Positions 5,672 through 9,403 of a stretch of DNA of 9,403 nt are shown here, in pieces. Under the pieces are notes generated by a model. That model saw only the letters and a list, made by a program, of their open reading frames with translations. It was not told where the DNA came from and ran no database searches. A program made the translations under genes and the position numbers. Source of the stretch: an uncultured Clostridia bacterium (GTDB lineage Bacteria > Bacillota > Clostridia > Saccharofermentanales > Saccharofermentanaceae); assembly GCA_946545505.1 (NCBI GenBank), contig CAMNNN010000044.1, positions 1-9,403 of the forward strand, read 5' to 3'. Each line of letters opens with the position of its first letter. Within the stretch, counting starts at the first letter, position 1.

Positions 5672-7036
5672 TTACAACAAATACTCCCCTGTGACATAGC
5701 GGACTATGTCTTCGCGCTCATTAGGAAGTGTCTCCAGCATCACCTGCTCGAGCACATCCTTAAGAATCGCACCAATCATCGGTCCTTCGGGGTAGCCCAT
5801 CTCCATAAGATCGCCCCCGGAGATTGCCAGCTGGCGTATGCTCATGCAGGGATCCTCCTCCCTGATCTGCTTATACACCTCTATAATCTTGCCAAGAAGT
5901 TCCATTCTTCCGAGACCGAGCGGAGAGTGTGCTGCTATGTCTGCCCTCTGAAGAACGAACAGCTTCTCGAGAAGATCGAATCCGAATATCGATGCGAACA
6001 CCTTAACAGCTTTACGCTCAGGCTCCGGGAAACTGTCATGATAAAGCACCAGTTCCGTCACCTCATGCTTAAGCTGATTGGAGAACTTCAATTCATCAGC
6101 AATCCTCTCTGCTATCTTCACACCCGCGATGGAATGCTTCTTCATGTGACCCACACCGTTCTCATCGATGGTAAATACCGCAGGCTTACCGATATCGTGA
6201 ATAAGCGCCGCGATCGCTATGGCAGTATCTTTCTTACCATCCTGTTCCACGGGCACTCCGTCCAGAACATCGAGAGTATGGGTAAGAAGATCCCTGTCGT
6301 GATAACGGGACAGCTGGTCGAATCCGTCCTGTATGAGAAGCTCCGGTATGATGACGGAGATTACCTCAAGATTATGCCTTATGGCCATGGGGCCGTTAGC
6401 GGCAGTCACAATTCCTGTAAACTCGGAGAAGATCCTCTCGGCAGAAATATTCTTAAGAAGATCCTTCGTCTCCTTCATGGCACGCGCAGTATTCTCTTCT
6501 ATGACAAAACCGGTCTGCGCCTCGAACCTCACGGCTCTTAGTATACGAAGAGCATCTTCTTCGAATCTTCTTACCGGGTCGCCTACCGCACGGATGATCC
6601 CTTCCTTTATGTCAGCCTCTCCGCCGCCGTTCGGATCTGTTATGTTGCCTTCCGCATCCATATAGAGAGCATTAACGGTGAAGTCGCGTCTTGCAGCATC
6701 TTCCTTGACCGACGTCGTGAATCTTACACTGTCCGGGTGCCGGCAGTCGGAATAACCGTTATCGCTTCTGAATGTGGTTATCTCTATCTTCTCTTCAGGC
6801 ACTCCGGGATTGATAAATACCACCGTGCCGTACCTGGCAGAAGAATCTATGATCGTCTTAAAACCCGCCTGCTCCATCGCGGCTTTTGTCTGATCGGGCA
6901 GAGCCGAAGTCGTGACATCATAATCGTGTACGGGAACGCCTCTTAAGGTATCCCTCACAGCGCCTCCGACCACATAGCTCTCAAAACCTGCATCCGAGAG
7001 GACCTTCAACGTCTTCTTGATATACCCGGGTATCAT
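5672..7036 (-). CDS. cca: CCA tRNA nucleotidyltransferase with HD domain
   Basis: This 454-residue class II nucleotidyltransferase adds or repairs the 3'-terminal CCA of tRNAs from CTP and ATP in the cytoplasm. The head domain shows YVVGGAVRD (21-29), and the metal-binding pair Asp38-x-Asp40 lies in HDYDVTTSA. It also shows RRDFTVNALYMD (116-127) and the nucleotide-selecting region EDALRILRAVRFEAQTGF (160-177). The second half carries an HD-type metal-phosphohydrolase domain (ALIHDIGKP, His280-Asp281), typical of the longer bacterial form, where it can give phosphatase or phosphodiesterase activity. The ATG at 7036 overlaps the stop of the upstream gene (ATGA, 7033-7036) and places the family motifs at normal distance from the N-terminus. 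An earlier in-frame start at 7120 would add 28 unfamiliar residues inside the neighbouring gene. Only a weak GAGAG site precedes it, so expression is probably coupled to the dehydrogenase-like gene. Confidence 0.95.
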   Translation of the reverse strand: MIPGYIKKTLKVLSDAGFESYVVGGAVRDTLRGVPVHDYDVTTSALPDQTKAAMEQAGFKTIIDSSARYGTVVFINPGVPEEKIEITTFRSDNGYSDCRHPDSVRFTTSVKEDAARRDFTVNALYMDAEGNITDPNGGGEADIKEGIIRAVGDPVRRFEEDALRILRAVRFEAQTGFVIEENTARAMKETKDLLKNISAERIFSEFTGIVTAANGPMAIRHNLEVISVIIPELLIQDGFDQLSRYHDRDLLTHTLDVLDGVPVEQDGKKDTAIAIAALIHDIGKPAVFTIDENGVGHMKKHSIAGVKIAERIADELKFSNQLKHEVTELVLYHDSFPEPERKAVKVFASIFGFDLLEKLFVLQRADIAAHSPLGLGRMELLGKIIEVYKQIREEDPCMSIRQLAISGGDLMEMGYPEGPMIGAILKDVLEQVMLETLPNEREDIVRYVTGEYLL

Positions 7037-8247
7037 AAGCTCTCGAGTATCCTTGTTATCAGTGATTCGTCGAACCTGAGAAGACCGTATTCCGCCGCCT
7101 GGCTCTTGATGGTGTCGCATAAGGAACGGACTTCTTTCGCCGGGATCTTAGGAAGAGGAGCATCTCCGGGGACAGCTGCCTCATAAAGCCTGTCCATCAT
7201 ATCGAGCAGAGCCGCAGCTGATTCATCAACAGAATACAGGGGCTCGGGGGAGTCCTTCATAACGGCGTGACCGGGTCTGACCTCATTCTTAACGAGGCTG
7301 TCGTATATCATCGCGAGACGGGGCTTCGCATAATCGAAGCTCTCTCTTAAGAATCTTTGAAGAATCCTGCAGTAATACTTACCGTGTTCGGGACCGAACA
7401 TAGTCTTAAGCTGATGCGTCGTCAGATGTGAATACCCGAGTCCCGTCATCCTTACAGCCATACCTGCATATATACCTGCGACAGCGATCTTCTTACGAAG
7501 GAAACCGTCATCGGGATTCGCCTTCACAGCGAGCAGGTTGTCGGTAACGAGGCTTATCGCATTTAACGCACATGCCTTGTAGGCCGGGTTGTAGTTTACA
7601 GCCGGCGACAGGCAGCATTCGAATCCCATCGCGAGCGAGTCGAAAGCGGATGAGAGCGATACCTGAGTGACGGTCCTCATCGCGATATTGGTGTCGATTA
7701 CAGCTATCTGCGGCACGAGATAATCCGAGATAACCGTGACCCACCTGCCGGTGTTCTCGTCACGGAATTCAGCGATATTGGATGAGATCGCAGCGGAGTT
7801 GTCCATGCCTACGCAGCACAGCACCGAGATATCCTTCTTGATCTTGCCGTAGCCCTCGGCCTCGGCGGGATCTTTCATATTGTTGATGGCTACAGCGGAG
7901 ACCATCTTGGCACAGAATATCTCTTCACCGCCTCCGAGAACAACGATGGTGTCGCAGTTCAGACTTCTGTATTCAGCAGCCGCGTCCTTAATGTCGCGGG
8001 AGCTCGAATAGTTCATCTTGAAGTTATAAGTAAATACACGGAAGCCCTCTTCTTCAAGCTTACCGGTAAAGTCCATTACATTCCTGTTGGTGAGGTACGT
8101 CGCCTTCGCCATGACCAGGATACGCTTGGTGCCGAGAGCCTTAAGCTCGACGCTGATCCTGCCCGCCTGTCCCGGTTCGAGGTACAGGCTCTGAGGCTCG
8201 TAGGTCAGACCCTGAGCGTAAGTAATGTAATTGATTTTCGACTCCAT
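7033..8247 (-). CDS. Divergent iron-containing alcohol dehydrogenase-fold protein, substrate unknown
   Basis: The 404-residue protein follows the two-domain plan of the Fe-alcohol dehydrogenase/dehydroquinate synthase superfamily: a nucleotide-binding half with VVLGGGEEIFCAK (102-114), VPQIAVIDT (178-186), then an all-helical metal half. Of the four ligands of classical members, Asp203 and two histidines (His274, His288, with the 14-residue spacing found in the family) are present along with the intervening His278, but the second ligand position (Asp+4) is Met207. In the cofactor region the usual GGGSxxD is GGGEEIF (Ser to Glu108, Asp to Phe111), and the GTGSE stretch appears as GMDNS (147-151). 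Altered cofactor use or a changed reaction is therefore likely. Three-ligand relatives such as glycerol dehydrogenase show that metal binding is still possible. The gene begins 6 nt after the thrH stop with no visible ribosome binding site and overlaps cca by 4 nt. Confidence 0.8.
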   Translation of the reverse strand: MESKINYITYAQGLTYEPQSLYLEPGQAGRISVELKALGTKRILVMAKATYLTNRNVMDFTGKLEEEGFRVFTYNFKMNYSSSRDIKDAAAEYRSLNCDTIVVLGGGEEIFCAKMVSAVAINNMKDPAEAEGYGKIKKDISVLCCVGMDNSAAISSNIAEFRDENTGRWVTVISDYLVPQIAVIDTNIAMRTVTQVSLSSAFDSLAMGFECCLSPAVNYNPAYKACALNAISLVTDNLLAVKANPDDGFLRKKIAVAGIYAGMAVRMTGLGYSHLTTHQLKTMFGPEHGKYYCRILQRFLRESFDYAKPRLAMIYDSLVKNEVRPGHAVMKDSPEPLYSVDESAAALLDMMDRLYEAAVPGDAPLPKIPAKEVRSLCDTIKSQAAEYGLLRFDESLITRILESL

Positions 8248-8253
8248 CTGTAA

Positions 8254-8856
8254 TTATTTAAGCGCGCCCTTAATAGCTGCAAGGAAGTCGTCGAATTCTT
8301 CGAATGCGGGGATGTCAGGATTATCCTTCTTGATCTGCTCTGTAGATCTGAACAGGAATCCTGCCCTTGAAGCCTTGATCATGGCAAGGTCGTTATAACT
8401 GTCACCTGCCGCGATAGTGTCGAAGCCGATGCTCTGAAGCGCCTTTACCGTAGACAGCTTCGAGTTCTCGATACGCATCTTGAAGTCGGTTATCTCGCCG
8501 TCATCAGCGACTACGAGCGAGTTGCAGAACAGCGAAGGGTATCCGAGCTTCTCCATGAGAGGCATGGCAAACTGCGTGAAAGTATCGCTGATTATTATCA
8601 CCTGAGTTTCCTTACGGAGCTCATCAAGGAATTCCTTCGCACCGGGAAGCGGGTCGATGGTTCTGATGGTGTCCTGGATCTGCTTCAGGCCGAGGCCGTG
8701 CTCCTTAAGGATGCCGAGTCTCCAGCGCATAAGCTTATCGTAATCGGGCTCATCTCTGGTCGTTCTGCGAAGTTCGGGGATGCCGGAAGCCTCGGCAAAT
8801 GCGATCCAGATCTCGGGTACGAGTACCCCTTCCATATCAAGACATACAATATCCAT
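8254..8856 (-). CDS. thrH: ThrH-type HAD phosphatase (phosphoserine phosphatase/homoserine phosphotransferase)
   Basis: The 200-residue sequence closely resembles ThrH, a cytoplasmic HAD enzyme that dephosphorylates phosphoserine and can transfer the phosphate to homoserine, linking serine and threonine synthesis. The N-terminus CLDMEGVLVPEIWIAFAEASG is almost the ThrH signature, with nucleophile Asp7 and Glu9 in the position of the usual second Asp. TTRDEPDYDKLM (32-43) and ILKEHGL (49-55) are also shared. Motif II is IISDTF (Ser90), Lys133 is a candidate for the motif III lysine, and motif IV is AAGDSYND (149-156) with Asp152 and Asp156. The length matches the family (about 200). The ATG at 8856 has AGGA 6 nt upstream. 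The activity comes from characterised homologues; in this organism it might serve as the only phosphoserine phosphatase or act on another small phosphate ester. It is followed after 6 nt by the dehydrogenase-like gene. Confidence 0.88.
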   Translation of the reverse strand: MDIVCLDMEGVLVPEIWIAFAEASGIPELRRTTRDEPDYDKLMRWRLGILKEHGLGLKQIQDTIRTIDPLPGAKEFLDELRKETQVIIISDTFTQFAMPLMEKLGYPSLFCNSLVVADDGEITDFKMRIENSKLSTVKALQSIGFDTIAAGDSYNDLAMIKASRAGFLFRSTEQIKKDNPDIPAFEEFDDFLAAIKGALK

Positions 8857-8918
8857 GCGAATTCCTGCCTTCTATTTATTAACAGATAAAGTCTAAGGCA
8901 TCACGCGCGAGAAAGCAA

Positions 8919-9380
8919 TCACAGAAGCTCTTCAAGAAGCCCTGCAATACCCTCGCTTAAGTCGTCGTAAGTCTTTTGAAAGTTACCTGTGTACCAGGGG
9001 TCCGCGACATCCCGGGGGTGCTTCGTGTGCTCCATGAGAAGGCTCACCTTGCCCTCCGGATCTCCGCCTAAGATGCGAAGCATGTAGGACCGGTTGAGCT
9101 CCTCCATACCGATGATGTAGTCGTATTTATCGTAGTCTTCCTTCTTAAGCTTAACCGCACGCTTACCCTCGCAGCTTATGCCGTGAGCCGCCAGGATCTT
9201 CTTCGCAGGCGGGTACACGGGGTTGCCCACGCCGTTATAGATTTCCTCGGAAGACGTCGCTGCCGATGCCACCTCGAAAAGCTCTTCTTTCCCGAGCTTT
9301 CTGATCTCATCCTTAAACATGAACTCCGCCATCGGCGACCGGCAGATATTGCCCCAGCAAACAAACATTATTCTGATCAT
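8919..9380 (-). CDS. Low-molecular-weight protein tyrosine phosphatase
   Basis: This 153-residue cytoplasmic enzyme removes phosphate from phosphotyrosine through a cysteine-phosphate intermediate. The P-loop CWGNICRS has nucleophile Cys8, Arg14 and Ser15 and is followed by PMAEF, a strong family signature. The general acid is Asp127 in DPWYTG, the counterpart of the usual DPYYG loop, followed by Y-D-D-L. The length is typical (about 150). The start follows the family's usual M-I-x-(I/V)-x-F-V-C opening, but no clear Shine-Dalgarno sequence is seen in the 23 nt before it within the window. Bacterial members control tyrosine kinases of capsule synthesis or stress responses. No kinase or polysaccharide gene is nearby, so the target is unknown. 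The 62-nt gap to thrH holds no convincing terminator, so the two may share a transcript. Confidence 0.93.
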   Translation of the reverse strand: MIRIMFVCWGNICRSPMAEFMFKDEIRKLGKEELFEVASAATSSEEIYNGVGNPVYPPAKKILAAHGISCEGKRAVKLKKEDYDKYDYIIGMEELNRSYMLRILGGDPEGKVSLLMEHTKHPRDVADPWYTGNFQKTYDDLSEGIAGLLEELL

Positions 9381-9403
9381 AAATACAGTTTACTTCATTC
9401 CCT

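Noticed and set aside
5927..6541. A 204-codon open frame on the plus strand opposite cca
   Set aside because: It lies entirely antisense to a well-supported cca gene, has no recognisable domain and an unbalanced His/Arg/Leu-rich composition typical of a shadow frame.
7037..7120. A longer cca start at 7120
   Set aside because: It would add 28 residues without homology features and lie deep within the neighbouring gene. The ATG at 7036 gives a standard ATGA overlap and normal motif spacing.
8857..8918. Separate promoter or terminator between the tyrosine phosphatase and thrH
   Set aside because: The 62 nt hold no stem with a T-run and no -35/-10 pair at proper spacing, so I could not support either.

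Overview
The window reads as chromosomal DNA of a Gram-positive anaerobe of the Bacillota (class Clostridia most likely; the genus cannot be fixed from sequence alone). The reasons are AAGGAG/GGGAGG-type ribosome binding sites, A/T-rich intergenic spacers with TATAAT-like -10 boxes between genes of moderate GC, a lipoprotein-type solute-binding protein instead of a periplasmic one, and an orphan type IV pilin-like gene. There is no phage, transposase, CRISPR array, tRNA or rRNA. It is dense, mostly housekeeping-like sequence with a few odd members.

Layout. (1) Positions 1-200, minus strand: the N-terminal part of a zinc-ribbon protein running off the left edge. (2) Positions 201-391: a divergent promoter region with a TATAAT box for the minus-strand gene, a promoter-like element for the plus-strand operon, and an 8-bp perfect inverted repeat lying over the plus-strand -35. 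(3) Positions 392-5266, plus strand: a complete four-gene peptide/nickel-type (Opp/Dpp/Nik family) ABC importer consisting of a lipoprotein binding protein, two permeases and one ATPase gene in which both nucleotide-binding domains are fused. The last three genes are joined by ATGA overlaps. (4) Positions 5265-5295: a strong hairpin terminator shared by two converging transcripts. (5) Positions 5323-5562, minus strand: a very small prepilin-like protein with its own promoter. (6) Positions 5672-9380, minus strand: a probable operon read from right to left. It encodes a low-molecular-weight protein tyrosine phosphatase, a ThrH-type HAD phosphatase/phosphotransferase, a divergent iron-alcohol-dehydrogenase-fold protein and a CCA-adding/HD-domain tRNA nucleotidyltransferase. 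The last three are packed with a 6-nt gap and a 4-nt overlap.

How they work together. The plus-strand genes make one import machine: the lipoprotein captures the solute outside the membrane, the two permeases form the channel, and the fused ATPase powers it. The minus-strand cluster combines phosphoserine/homoserine metabolism (ThrH), an unassigned dehydrogenase-like protein with altered metal and cofactor motifs, and tRNA 3'-end maturation. The co-transcription is suggested by spacing; a shared pathway is not demonstrated.

The points most worth a second look are the dehydrogenase-like protein with substituted active-site motifs inside the thrH-cca cluster, the roughly 68-residue mature pilin with no visible assembly genes, the operator-like dyad in front of the importer, and a four-codon reading frame with a perfect ribosome binding site between cca and the pilin gene. 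I did not find convincing evidence of an entirely new system.
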